Assembly (NCBI GenBank): GCA_016201685.1
Contig: JACQCJ010000004.1
Coordinates: 1 to 13,583, forward strand
Length of the DNA: 13,583 bases
Source of the DNA: Candidatus Peregrinibacteria bacterium
GTDB lineage: Bacteria > Patescibacteriota > Gracilibacteria > Peribacterales > Peribacteraceae
Reading direction: 5' to 3'
Part shown: positions 8,301 to 13,487 of the stretch, one piece after another
How positions within the stretch are numbered: position 1 is the first letter of the stretch
Layout of the letters: each line of letters starts with the position of its first letter
The notes under the pieces: model-generated
Told to the model about the DNA's origin: nothing
What the model saw: only the letters and a program-made list of their open reading frames with translations
Database searches by the model: none
Position numbers and translations under genes: made by a program

Positions 8301-8464
8301 ATCAGGTGCTCGACAAATGGCTGAAGGATCGAAAAGATCGCATCTTGAGCAGCGAGGATATTCGGCACTACTGCCGCATTGTTACGGCACTGGCTGAAAC
8401 TATCAAAGTTCAGAAGGAGATTGATGAAGTGATTCAGAAAAGCGGCGGGTTTCCTATTCTATAA
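5333..8464 (+). CDS. Single-chain restriction-modification enzyme, Type ISP/IIG-like, without helicase
   Basis: This 1043-residue enzyme should both methylate adenine (N6) in a target site and cut unmethylated DNA. An N-terminal PD-(D/E)xK nuclease shows NPDF (Asp59) and YIEAK (Glu74, Lys76). A helical coupler follows (about 165-325). The methylase begins at GVYYTPEPVV (333-342); motif I, which binds S-adenosylmethionine, is LDPASGTQTF (371-380) and catalytic motif IV is NPPY (493-496). From about 620 to the end is the target-recognition part, with conserved TRD-like signatures such as WLTNIAYRPFDIRVIYFD. Type ISP enzymes such as LlaGI carry a RecA-type helicase between nuclease and coupler; none is present here. 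Motif I has Gln in place of the second glycine of the common form. The GTG start follows the fsa stop by 9 bases with no clear ribosome site. Positions about 7240-7905 are distinctly AT-rich. Catalytic residues are intact, so an active enzyme is likely. Confidence 0.88.
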   Translation: MELLEQYLRRLSAITQRGDATELSYYSALEDLFKKIAALQRRKIDITTLPKRTEGGNPDFRVWDGKHKHVGYIEAKVPAEDLSVIERSEQLKRYRSTFPNVLLTNFYEFRLYRDAELMDNVQIGRPFIAKKLGTVAPLENADKFMKLIAQFFDFSIPSLTTARALALELAKRTRFLRDQVIVEELREGKQNDLLGFYEAFKKHLISSLTLEDFADLYAQTITYGLFIARHRFDTTPNLFEKGDTEKAFRRELAYKLIPKTLGILQDVFRFLSSSEPPQQLSVTSEDIAEVLAAADLKKIEQEFFHTKRGKDPIVHFYETFLAHYDPAKREKRGVYYTPEPVVSYIVRSLHYFLKEEFGKPDGFASQDVTVLDPASGTQTFPATAMHLAAEEYTEKYGKGGLDQLISDHILKNFYAFELMMAPYAIGHLKIAYVLEELGYKMKEDERFKLFLTNTLEWDDLSQTQIPHLASLSEESKHAAAVKKDVPIMVIMGNPPYSGISDNKGKWITGLIETYKYVDGKHFGERKHWLNDDYVKFIRFAQWKIEQAGQGIVGMITNHGYLDNPTFRGMRQSLMNAFTDIYVLDLHGNSLKNEKTPEGGKDENVFDIQQGVAITLFVKNPKKKLPGKVHHAELWGERENKYLCLDEQQIGKEKWEKLSPNSPSYYFVPSSENGRDEYERLPQVTRIFPTYSTAIQTSRDDFAIAATRGEMQRRLQMFTDLSIPNEIIESALNAKEMDFWKLSSVRKKMKDAGIHKGWLTNIAYRPFDIRVIYFDDLIVHRTKKEVMQHMLGKENLSLLISRQLATSGFQHAFCTNLISEMCVISTKTKEQNYVFPLYLYPAEDAYAASLFDQVSADRKPNFSEEVLAELKHKLKKEPKPEEFFAYVYAILYSPEYRKRYAEFLKSDFPRIPITSNEKLFDGLAMLGQELIGLHLLKSKILEKPITKFEGNGEAKAEKRKYDEKKHAVWINDRQHFERIPVEVWEYQIGGYQVLDKWLKDRKDRILSSEDIRHYCRIVTALAETIKVQKEIDEVIQKSGGFPIL

Positions 8465-8483
8465 CACTTTCCTCTCCGATCCC

Positions 8484-10151
8484 ATGACGTCCATTCCAGC
8501 ATTCAATCGTTGGCTGCAAGACAAGGAGAATGCATCTCTCGAATGCAAAGAGGCGAAACATGGCTACGATGAGGGTGAGCTCATGGAATATTGCGCTGCC
8601 ATTGCGAATGGAAATGGTGGGAAGTTTATCTTGGGCGTCGATACCTCTCATACAGTGGTTGGCACAACGGCTTTTGCTGGCACATTGGGAAAAATACAGC
8701 ATGAACTATTGCAACAATTGAATCTGCGGGTAGAGGTCGAGGAATTGCGGCACTCTCAAGGCAGAGTGCTTGTTTTCCATGTTCCACGTCATAGAGCAGG
8801 GAGCCCCGTGCAATACAAAGGCCGCTATTACACACGCATTGGTCCGGTAAAAATGGAATCGGAGGAAATCCGTCGCATTGTCAACGAGACAGAAGAGGAT
8901 TTTTCCGCACGCATTGTCCCCAATCTCGCGCTTACTGATCTTGACGCACGAGCGATAGAAATTTTGAAGGAACGCAGGGCAAAAAAAGCAGGACGATCTG
9001 AGCTTATCAGTGCAGACACCGAGTCTACACTTCGAGATTTACAGCTTCTCACGGATGATGGACTGACGTATGCAGCACTGATTTTGCTTGGAAAACCTGA
9101 GAAAATTGCCCAGATGCTGAATCAGTCAGAAATCATCTATGAATGGCGAGGAGAGAGCACAAAAATCACGTATGATTTTCGGAAAGAGTGGAAAGCGGCG
9201 TATTTGGTCGTTGTTGATGACATTTGGAAAATAGTTGATGATCGCAACATCCGCACACCGCACCAACAAGGCTTTGACGTCCCGCTTGTGATTGCATCTT
9301 TTGAAGAAACAAGCTGTCGTGAGGCTCTCAATAATGCAGTAACGCATCGCGATTACCGCATTGCAAGTCAGTCTGTTTTTGTTCGCTGTTCGCCCCAGGC
9401 GTTCGCCATTACAAGCCCCGGAGGATTCCCGGAGGGCGTCACACAAGAAAACGCGCTCGACCGCTCAAAATGGCGTAATAAACTCATTGCCGAAACGTTG
9501 CAGCATATCGGTCTTGTAGAACGATCCGGGCAGGGTCTGAACCGTATCTTTGAAGAATCTATTCGGCACGGCAAAGGTTCTCCAGACTTTACAGAGTCTG
9601 ATGACCATGAAGTACATCTGAATATTCCGGCACAATTGAAAGATGCAAACTTTGTCCACTACCTTGAAAAGATTGCAAACGAACGACAAATTGTCTTTTC
9701 TCTTCAAGAGCTGATCGAGCTTGATCAAATTCGTGAGAAAGGGAAAGCAAGCCATCTTCAAAATAGAGAAAAATTCTTGGAACTCGGTCTCATTGAGCAG
9801 CATGGAAAGACGCGTGGAGCACAATACATTCTCGCCCGTCAGTTCTACGATTCGATTGATCGCAGAGGCATTCACACTCGTGAGAAAGGATTATCCCGTG
9901 ATGCCAAAAAGCAATTAATCCTTCAGCATCTTCAAGAAAATAAGCGCGTACAGCTTTGGGAGTTGCAAGACGCTTTTCCGGGTGTTCCTGCGCGAACGCT
10001 TTCCAATGTCCTGCAGGAACTGAAGGATAACAATATCATTGAGCGGGTAGGTTCGCGTAAAACAGGATATTGGGTACTGAGGAAATTAGATTTAAATATA
10101 TCTAGTGCAGACAAAAGAGCACAAAAAAGTGCCTTCAATAAGCCAAAATAA
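8484..10151 (+). CDS. AlbA_2 (Schlafen-like) / GHKL ATPase / winged-helix protein
   Basis: The 555-residue protein has the layout of bacterial AlbA_2-HATPase_c_4 proteins, often mis-annotated as RecG-like. The AlbA_2 nucleic-acid-binding domain occupies about 12-135: ASLECKEAKHG (17-27), CAAIANGNGGKFILGVD (37-53) and GRYYTRIG (113-120). A GHKL-type ATP-binding domain follows: REALNNAVTHRDY (279-291), SPGGFPEGV (311-319), RNKLIAE (331-337) and ERSGQGLNRIFEE (346-358). Two C-terminal segments look like winged helices (about 400-455 and 475-535). Such proteins act as regulators or, near restriction systems, as possible anti-phage components; the role here is inferred. The ATG is 19 bases after the restriction enzyme stop, so the two are probably co-transcribed. 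It has no Shine-Dalgarno site and follows CACTTTCCTCTCCGATCCC. The last about 20 residues are Lys/Ser/Asn-rich and AT-rich, and one copy of a 13-base direct repeat lies in them. Confidence 0.85.
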   Translation: MTSIPAFNRWLQDKENASLECKEAKHGYDEGELMEYCAAIANGNGGKFILGVDTSHTVVGTTAFAGTLGKIQHELLQQLNLRVEVEELRHSQGRVLVFHVPRHRAGSPVQYKGRYYTRIGPVKMESEEIRRIVNETEEDFSARIVPNLALTDLDARAIEILKERRAKKAGRSELISADTESTLRDLQLLTDDGLTYAALILLGKPEKIAQMLNQSEIIYEWRGESTKITYDFRKEWKAAYLVVVDDIWKIVDDRNIRTPHQQGFDVPLVIASFEETSCREALNNAVTHRDYRIASQSVFVRCSPQAFAITSPGGFPEGVTQENALDRSKWRNKLIAETLQHIGLVERSGQGLNRIFEESIRHGKGSPDFTESDDHEVHLNIPAQLKDANFVHYLEKIANERQIVFSLQELIELDQIREKGKASHLQNREKFLELGLIEQHGKTRGAQYILARQFYDSIDRRGIHTREKGLSRDAKKQLILQHLQENKRVQLWELQDAFPGVPARTLSNVLQELKDNNIIERVGSRKTGYWVLRKLDLNISSADKRAQKSAFNKPK

Positions 10152-10162
10152 ATTAGATTTAA
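10083..10162. repeat. 13-base direct repeat at the right edge of the defence cassette
   Basis: AAATTAGATTTAA occurs at 10083-10095, inside the 3' end of the AlbA_2 gene, and again at 10150-10162 across its stop codon; the copies are 67 bases apart. Each copy is part of a small imperfect dyad (TAGAT...ATCTA and TTAGA...TCTAA). It could be a scar of insertion or slippage, or simply AT-rich sequence. The repeat itself is certain. Confidence 0.6.
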
Positions 10163-10259
10163 TTCTAACTATACGTGTCCTTTCGTGCACCACTCTACAC
10201 TCATTCATGTTCCACTCCCTCAAGCCTTACAACGCGCTCCACACTAACCCCTTTTCCAA

Positions 10260-10271
10260 TTCAGTACTGAA
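10260..10271. promoter_or_regulatory. Perfect 12-base palindrome, possible operator
   Basis: TTCAGTACTGAA reads identically on both strands. It lies 213 bases before the gnd start in sequence without a gene. Its size and symmetry suit a dimeric DNA-binding protein; no partner is known from the window. Confidence 0.35.
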
Positions 10272-10303
10272 GAAGAGTTTGTACCTTTCGGCACCCACTC
10301 TCC

Positions 10304-10346
10304 CTCGGGGCGCAGAGATTCCCGGCAGGAACGCCGGGGCTCCGAG
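10304..10346 (+). other. Two-tier GC-rich hairpin in the gnd leader
   Basis: The inner stem is perfect: CCCGGC (10321-10326) with GCCGGG (10333-10338), loop AGGAAC. The outer stem CTCGGGGC (10304-10311) pairs with GCTCCGAG (10339-10346) through seven Watson-Crick pairs and one G-U pair, leaving a 9-base bulge (10312-10320) on the 5' side. The G-U pair forms only if the plus strand is transcribed. No T-run follows, so it is not a standard terminator. It may be a structured leader RNA or a dispersed repeat. Confidence 0.5.
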
Positions 10347-10389
10347 CGATTTCATTGTAACCATGGAGAATATTGTTTCAATTGACAAA

Positions 10390-10430
10390 GCAGGGCCTAC
10401 CTCCGCCGCTAAAGGCGGGCTCAGTCCTGC
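10390..10430 (+). repeat. GC-rich inverted repeat before gnd
   Basis: GCAGG (10390-10394) pairs with CCTGC (10426-10430) and CCGCC (10403-10407) with GGCGG (10414-10418), with an unpaired internal loop between the stems and loop GCTAAA. The right arm ends 54 bases before the gnd ATG. No T-run follows. It could be part of the same leader structure as the hairpin at 10304-10346 or a REP-like intergenic element. Confidence 0.45.
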
Positions 10431-10484
10431 ACTCATTGAAGATAAACTATAGCCAACCTTCTGTCACTTTCTTTCCTCTTTTTT

Positions 10485-11921
10485 ATGGCTTCTCAGCAAT
10501 TACAACTCGGCGTCATCGGCCTCGGCACCATGGGCGCAAACCTCGCGCGCAATGCGGCGCGAAACAAAACGACGGTCGCGCTCTTCAATCGGACCACGGA
10601 AAAAACGGATGAGTTCATGGTTGCGCACGGGTCTGAGGGAAAGTTCATTCCCTGTCATTCGCTCAAGGATTTCGCGAAAGCTCTCAAGAAGCCTCGTCCT
10701 ATCCTTCTCATGGTCAAAGCAGGCGATGCAGTCGATATCGTCATCCAGGAATTACTGCCATTGCTCGAAGAAGGAGACATCCTCATCGACGGCGGCAACA
10801 GCCATTTCCGGGATACGCAGCGAAGAGAGAAGGAACTCGCGGAGAGGGGGATTGCACTCATCGGGCTTGGCGTGAGCGGAGGAGAAGAAGGAGCATTGCA
10901 TGGCCCGAGCATGATGCCGGGCGGCGGTGCTTCCGCGTACAAGAAAATCGAACCGCTTCTCAAGAAGATGGCCGCCGACGATGGAATGGAAGGAAAATGC
11001 GTTACACATCTTGGCCCGGGCTGCGCGGGACATTTTGTCAAAATGGTCCACAACGGCATCGAATACGGCCTCATGCAGCTCATTGCTGAGTGCTACGATC
11101 TGATGAAGAACGTCGGTCATTCGAGCAACGACGATCTGGTGAAGATTTTTTCCGAATGGAATGCCGGAGAATTGCAGTCGTTCCTCGTCGAGATCACCGC
11201 ACAGATTTTCCAGAAGAAGGATCCCGAGACGGGTGATTTTCTCATCGATCTCATCGGCGACGTTGCAGAGCAGAAAGGTACGGGCAAATGGGCGACCGAG
11301 GCGGCGATGGATCTTGGCGTGGCGATTCCCACGATAACCGCGGCCGTCGACGCGCGCATCCTCTCCGCCGATCCGCTCCAACGCAAACAGCTCTCGGTGG
11401 AGAATCCCGAGAGCCTCCCCGAGCCGTATCCCGAACAGAAGAGCATCGCGGAACTCTGCCGCAGCGCCCTCCTTCTCTCCTGGCTCGCCGTGTACGGTCA
11501 GGGTTTCCAGATGCTGATGGCTGCCTCGAAGGAGTATCAATGGAATCTCTCACTCGCGGAGATCACGCGGATCTGGGGAGGCGGATGCATCATTCGCTCA
11601 TCCCTCCTCGCGAAATTCCGCGACATGTTTGCCACACCGCAGTCGCAACGGGAAGGATTGAAAACGCAGATCCTCGATCTCGCCCGCGGCGAGCGACAGG
11701 TCGATTGGCGCCGCCTCATCGCAATCGCAACGGGATCGGGCATTCCCGTCCCCGCTCTCTCCGCCTCATTGGCCTACGCCGACACGATCCGAAGGAAGAG
11801 ACTCCCGCAAAACCTCATCCAAGCGCAGCGGGACTGCTTCGGCGCTCATGGATACGGGCGGACGGATCGAGAAGGCTCGTTTCATACGAACTGGAACCAT
11901 CAAGATGCGGATGGAGGGTGA
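10485..11921 (+). CDS. gnd: 6-phosphogluconate dehydrogenase (decarboxylating)
   Basis: This enzyme oxidises and decarboxylates 6-phosphogluconate to ribulose 5-phosphate in the oxidative pentose phosphate pathway, reducing NADP+ (or NAD+). At 478 residues it is the full-length form (about 470-480). The Rossmann domain has GVIGLGTMGANLARN (9-23) and the cofactor-phosphate segment NRTTEKT (35-41), a pattern typical of NADP preference. The substrate region includes DGGNSHFRDT (102-111), GVSGGEEGALHGPSMMPGG (129-147) and the catalytic-lysine motif HFVKMVHNGIEYG (183-195; Lys186). The C-terminal tail GRTDREGSFHTNW is the usual 6PGDH ending that reaches into the partner active site, followed by a short extra DADGG. 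The ATG follows a pyrimidine tract (CACTTTCTTTCCTCTTTTTT) with no Shine-Dalgarno site. The 3' end overlaps the convergent minus-strand gene by 22 bases. The identification is secure. Confidence 0.96.
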   Translation: MASQQLQLGVIGLGTMGANLARNAARNKTTVALFNRTTEKTDEFMVAHGSEGKFIPCHSLKDFAKALKKPRPILLMVKAGDAVDIVIQELLPLLEEGDILIDGGNSHFRDTQRREKELAERGIALIGLGVSGGEEGALHGPSMMPGGGASAYKKIEPLLKKMAADDGMEGKCVTHLGPGCAGHFVKMVHNGIEYGLMQLIAECYDLMKNVGHSSNDDLVKIFSEWNAGELQSFLVEITAQIFQKKDPETGDFLIDLIGDVAEQKGTGKWATEAAMDLGVAIPTITAAVDARILSADPLQRKQLSVENPESLPEPYPEQKSIAELCRSALLLSWLAVYGQGFQMLMAASKEYQWNLSLAEITRIWGGGCIIRSSLLAKFRDMFATPQSQREGLKTQILDLARGERQVDWRRLIAIATGSGIPVPALSASLAYADTIRRKRLPQNLIQAQRDCFGAHGYGRTDREGSFHTNWNHQDADGG

Positions 11922-12331
11922 CTTTCTCCAATCGGCGGCTTTGCCGGAGGATCTACAAGATCGCTCAATGTCTCAATTGCGTGTGTCGCAGTCGAGAAGA
12001 AGGTTTCGAGATGCTGGGGAAGTTCCACATTCGTGAAGCGGCGAACCCGTGCAAGCTGCACACAAGCTTCCCTGCATTCTCCACGCAGAGCGTCACAGCG
12101 TATTCTCACTTCTTCTTCGGGAGGCCTTCCGTACGCAAAGCCTTCGATTTCGTTCTTTGCCTCTCCGATCCATCTGCCAAACCCCTCCGTGAAGCTTGTT
12201 AATCGAGAAAATTCTCCCAGCACCTGCAGAATGGCTGCTCGATCATTGTCGAGAAGTCCAAGAACACTGATGCACGCGCGTGCGTCTGGAGTGGGAATGA
12301 GCTCGGGCTTTCGTGGGCCGTCTGCGGACAT
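11900..12331 (-). CDS. Hypothetical protein downstream of the ROK kinase
   Basis: I do not recognise this 143-residue protein. It has no signal peptide or membrane segment. The body (about 15-125) looks mostly helical, with hydrophobic/charged alternation such as ACISVLGLLDNDRAAILQVL (19-38) and EEEVRIRCDALRGECREACV (72-91). Four cysteines (20, 79, 86, 90) are present; three are close together (79-90). The tail is proline-rich (PPAKPPIGESHPP). The ATG at 12331 is 22 bases after the kinase stop and is preceded by the pyrimidine-rich TTCAATTTCCTTGCCTTCA, like other starts here. An upstream in-frame start at 12397 would overlap the kinase and is less likely. Close spacing suggests co-transcription with the kinase. 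It converges on gnd with a 22-base overlap. It could be a chance frame, but position, codon content and start context favour a real gene. Confidence 0.6.
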   Translation of the reverse strand: MSADGPRKPELIPTPDARACISVLGLLDNDRAAILQVLGEFSRLTSFTEGFGRWIGEAKNEIEGFAYGRPPEEEVRIRCDALRGECREACVQLARVRRFTNVELPQHLETFFSTATHAIETLSDLVDPPAKPPIGESHPPSAS

Positions 12332-12353
12332 TGAAGGCAAGGAAATTGAACAA

Positions 12354-13226
12354 TCACTTGTTGAATGCGACGATTGCCGCTCCCACTGCCCCCGCATTCT
12401 TCACGGTCGAGATCGCGAGGAGAGGCGCGGGAGTTCCCGGCAGCAGCCACGTCTCGAGCTCTTTCGTGATGGAAGGAAGATGGGGCTTGAGGGCTTTGCC
12501 CGTGCTGCCTCCGAAGATGATGATCGAGGGATCCAGCAGATGACTGAGAGTGGTGCACATCCACGCGATTTCCCGGAAGACATCCGGTCGGAGGAAGCCG
12601 CAGACTTCGCCTTTCAGATAATCTTCCGGACGCTTCGCCTCCGCGCAGCGCTTGCCCATCGCGGTGCCGGAAAGGAACTGTTCCACGTCCCCGCGCGCGT
12701 CCGCGATCCTGTAGGGCGGCTTGCCCGGCATCAGGAGCATGTGGCCAATCTCGCCGGCGTAGCCGCGCGCGCCGTGCACGATCTTCCCGTCGATGACGAT
12801 GCCGCCCCCCACGCCCGTCCCGAGCGTGATGCCGATGCAGACCGCGTGCCCCTTCCCCGGCCCCATCGTCGCTTCCGCGAGTGCGAAGCAATTGGCGTCG
12901 TTCTCGATCCTTGTTGGAAGCGAGCATCGCTTCTGCAATGCTGCCCGGAGAGGAAAATGCTCGGAGCCGGGAATGTTTGGCGCGCGCAGAAGCATTCCTT
13001 TCGATTGATCGATCAAGCCGGGGAATCCAAGACCCACCGCTTTCGTCTCGGGCCTTTTCATTTTTTCGATCAGAGCGATCACGTCTTCGAAGACGCGAGA
13101 AAATCCTTCGGAGGCCGGTGTGTGGATGATCGTGAATTCCTCTTCCGTGAGGGTCGTTGCATCGTACCGCCCGATCGCGATTTTCGTCCCGCCGACGTCG
13201 ACGCCGAGAATGGAGGAAGAAGGCAC
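12354..13226 (-). CDS. ROK-family sugar kinase, probable glucokinase
   Basis: The 290-residue protein has the ROK fold and length. Visible motifs are the ATP-phosphate loop GVDVGGTKIAIG (8-19), GFPGLID (67-73), the catalytic aspartate in IENDANCFALAEA (107-119; Asp110), LGTGVGGGIVIDGKIVHG (135-152), the sugar-binding GYAGEIGHM (155-163; Glu159, His162) and the second phosphate motif IIIFGGS (235-241). ROK proteins phosphorylate glucose, fructose, N-acetylmannosamine and similar sugars. There is no N-terminal helix-turn-helix, so it is a kinase and not a repressor. Context with gnd and fsa favours glucokinase, but substrate is inferred. The usual zinc site CxCGxxGCxE after EIGH is absent. The start is GTG at 13226, just before the conserved SSILGVDVGGTK. 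It probably forms an operon with the following 143-residue gene. Confidence 0.88.
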   Translation of the reverse strand: MPSSSILGVDVGGTKIAIGRYDATTLTEEEFTIIHTPASEGFSRVFEDVIALIEKMKRPETKAVGLGFPGLIDQSKGMLLRAPNIPGSEHFPLRAALQKRCSLPTRIENDANCFALAEATMGPGKGHAVCIGITLGTGVGGGIVIDGKIVHGARGYAGEIGHMLLMPGKPPYRIADARGDVEQFLSGTAMGKRCAEAKRPEDYLKGEVCGFLRPDVFREIAWMCTTLSHLLDPSIIIFGGSTGKALKPHLPSITKELETWLLPGTPAPLLAISTVKNAGAVGAAIVAFNK

Positions 13227-13487
13227 GGAGGAATGATAGGAGTGTGAGGGAATGAATCAAAGGTGTTCGGTGGTTTTGGAATGTTTGTGTGTTATTTTGT
13301 TGGTGACCTCACCTCCTAGCCTCCTCTCCTTTTCTTGGATTCTTCATCCTATGGGAGGAGATGAAATTTTTGAAGGTTCGGAGGAAGGAGGGGGGGATGT
13401 TTTGTTTGTGTTCAATGGAAGCAAAACACACACAAGAAAAACCGGATCAGTAAGAACTTTGGTGGAGGAAAATGATTACAACACAAT
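13227..13487. other. Intergenic region between the ROK kinase and the partial gene at the right edge
   Basis: No convincing gene is present; an 81-codon plus-strand frame here has no recognisable features. Bases about 13300-13350 are strongly pyrimidine-rich on the plus strand, and about 13351-13400 are strongly purine-rich, including a run of seven G. The kinase promoter is at the left end. Confidence 0.5.
13233..13260 (-). promoter_or_regulatory. Candidate promoter of the ROK kinase, giving a leaderless transcript
   Basis: On the minus strand, TTGATT (13260-13255; 4 of 6 to the -35 consensus) is followed by 16 bases and TATCAT (13238-13233; 5 of 6 to the -10 consensus). The -10 ends 6 bases before the GTG at 13226, so transcription would start at about the first codon. 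Spacing and hexamers are seen; leaderless use is inferred. Confidence 0.45.

Larger units (their letters stand above)
10152..10484. other. Non-coding leader between the AlbA_2 gene and gnd
   Basis: These 333 bases hold no convincing gene; a plus-strand open frame through 10452 has no family resemblance and covers hairpins. The stretch is pyrimidine-rich at the left (10180-10260), then contains a 12-base palindrome, two GC-rich hairpins and a T-rich tract immediately before the gnd ATG. It probably carries the end of the upstream transcript and the regulatory leader of gnd. Confidence 0.6.

Noticed and set aside
10382..10387. TTGACA as the -35 of gnd
   Set aside because: The sequence 17 bases downstream is GC-rich and part of the inverted repeat; no -10 element is at the right distance.
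11288..12202. A 304-codon plus-strand frame within and beyond the 3' half of gnd
   Set aside because: gnd is full length in another frame with its conserved C-terminus. This frame is Arg-rich and has no motifs.
12033..13260. Long open frames overlapping the ROK kinase (plus strand 12033-13247, minus strand 12199-13260)
   Set aside because: The kinase frame (12354-13226) contains every ROK motif. The others are Arg/His/Pro-rich shadows in GC-rich DNA.
13343..13370. Hairpin TTCATC...GATGAA followed by ATTTTT as a terminator
   Set aside because: The stem is short with a bulge, and the T-run is on the plus strand where no gene precedes it. The flanking genes are on the minus strand.
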